Origin: an uncultured Ruminococcus sp.
Lineage (GTDB): Bacteria; Bacillota; Clostridia; Oscillospirales; CAG-272
Length of the DNA stretch: 5,069 nucleotides
Direction of reading: 5' to 3'
NCBI GenBank assembly: GCA_902766115.1
Contig: CACXCL010000056.1
Location: 1 to 5,069, forward strand
The notes under the pieces are model-generated. The model searched no databases, was not told the DNA's origin, and was given only the letters and a program-made list of their open reading frames with translations. Shown here one piece after another: positions 5,049 through 5,069 of the stretch. Position 1 is the first letter of the stretch, and every line of letters starts with the position of its first letter. Both the position numbers and the translations under genes were made by a program.

Positions 5049-5069
5049 CTGCGCCGCAGTAGACAAAGA
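5049..5069. repeat. 21-nt direct repeat, copy 2, at the window end
   Basis: This copy differs from 4275-4295 only by C for T at the sixth base, which makes its first half a perfect palindrome around one base (CTGCG-C-CGCAG). The window stops exactly where the match is still running, so the repeat may be longer than 21 nt. Confidence 0.6.

Overview
The window looks like chromosome from a moderately GC-rich, Gram-positive anaerobe of the Clostridia (Bacillota), probably a gut or rumen Oscillospirales or Christensenellales type. This is inferred from a secreted protein ending in SLH domains, with a GH...TCT...CxxC repeat array and a FIVAR-like module, from a lipoprotein VanY-type D,D-carboxypeptidase, and from consensus sigma-A promoter and rho-independent terminator architecture. 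No ribosomal RNA or other direct taxonomic marker is present.

Layout: (1) Positions 1-3380 (+) hold the 3' part of one very large surface-protein gene that enters already open from outside the window; 1,125 residues are visible. In order they are: two tandem choice-of-anchor-J/cleaved-adhesin-like domains, a linker, a cohesin-like beta-sandwich, an eight-unit Cys/His repeat array, a FIVAR-like three-helix segment and three C-terminal SLH domains. A strong hairpin terminator follows at 3401-3433. (2) Positions 3454-4204 (+) hold a free-standing transcription unit: an extended -10 sigma-A promoter, a good ribosome binding site, a 230-residue lipoprotein of the peptidase M15B/VanY family with all catalytic and zinc residues present, and a terminator at 4220-4250. 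(3) Positions 4251-5069 carry no intact gene. They hold a mosaic of remnants: a 21-nt repeat whose near-identical second copy ends the window, the last 40 codons of a different SLH protein, a perfect terminator-like hairpin, the 3' half of a tRNA-Pro(TGG) gene on the minus strand with no 5' half, and a long GC-rich hairpin.

Both intact genes serve the cell envelope. The SLH protein should be held non-covalently on the wall polymer and display adhesin, cohesin-like and Cys-repeat modules. The lipoprotein should trim the terminal D-Ala from peptidoglycan stem peptides outside the membrane. They are separately transcribed and nothing suggests a dedicated shared system. No vanH, vanA or vanX partner is visible, so the VanY protein reads as a housekeeping enzyme rather than part of a glycopeptide-resistance cluster. 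I did not find a convincing new multi-gene system. The most unusual points are the ordered A-B-B pattern of the Cys repeats and the broken-gene scar region at the 3' end.
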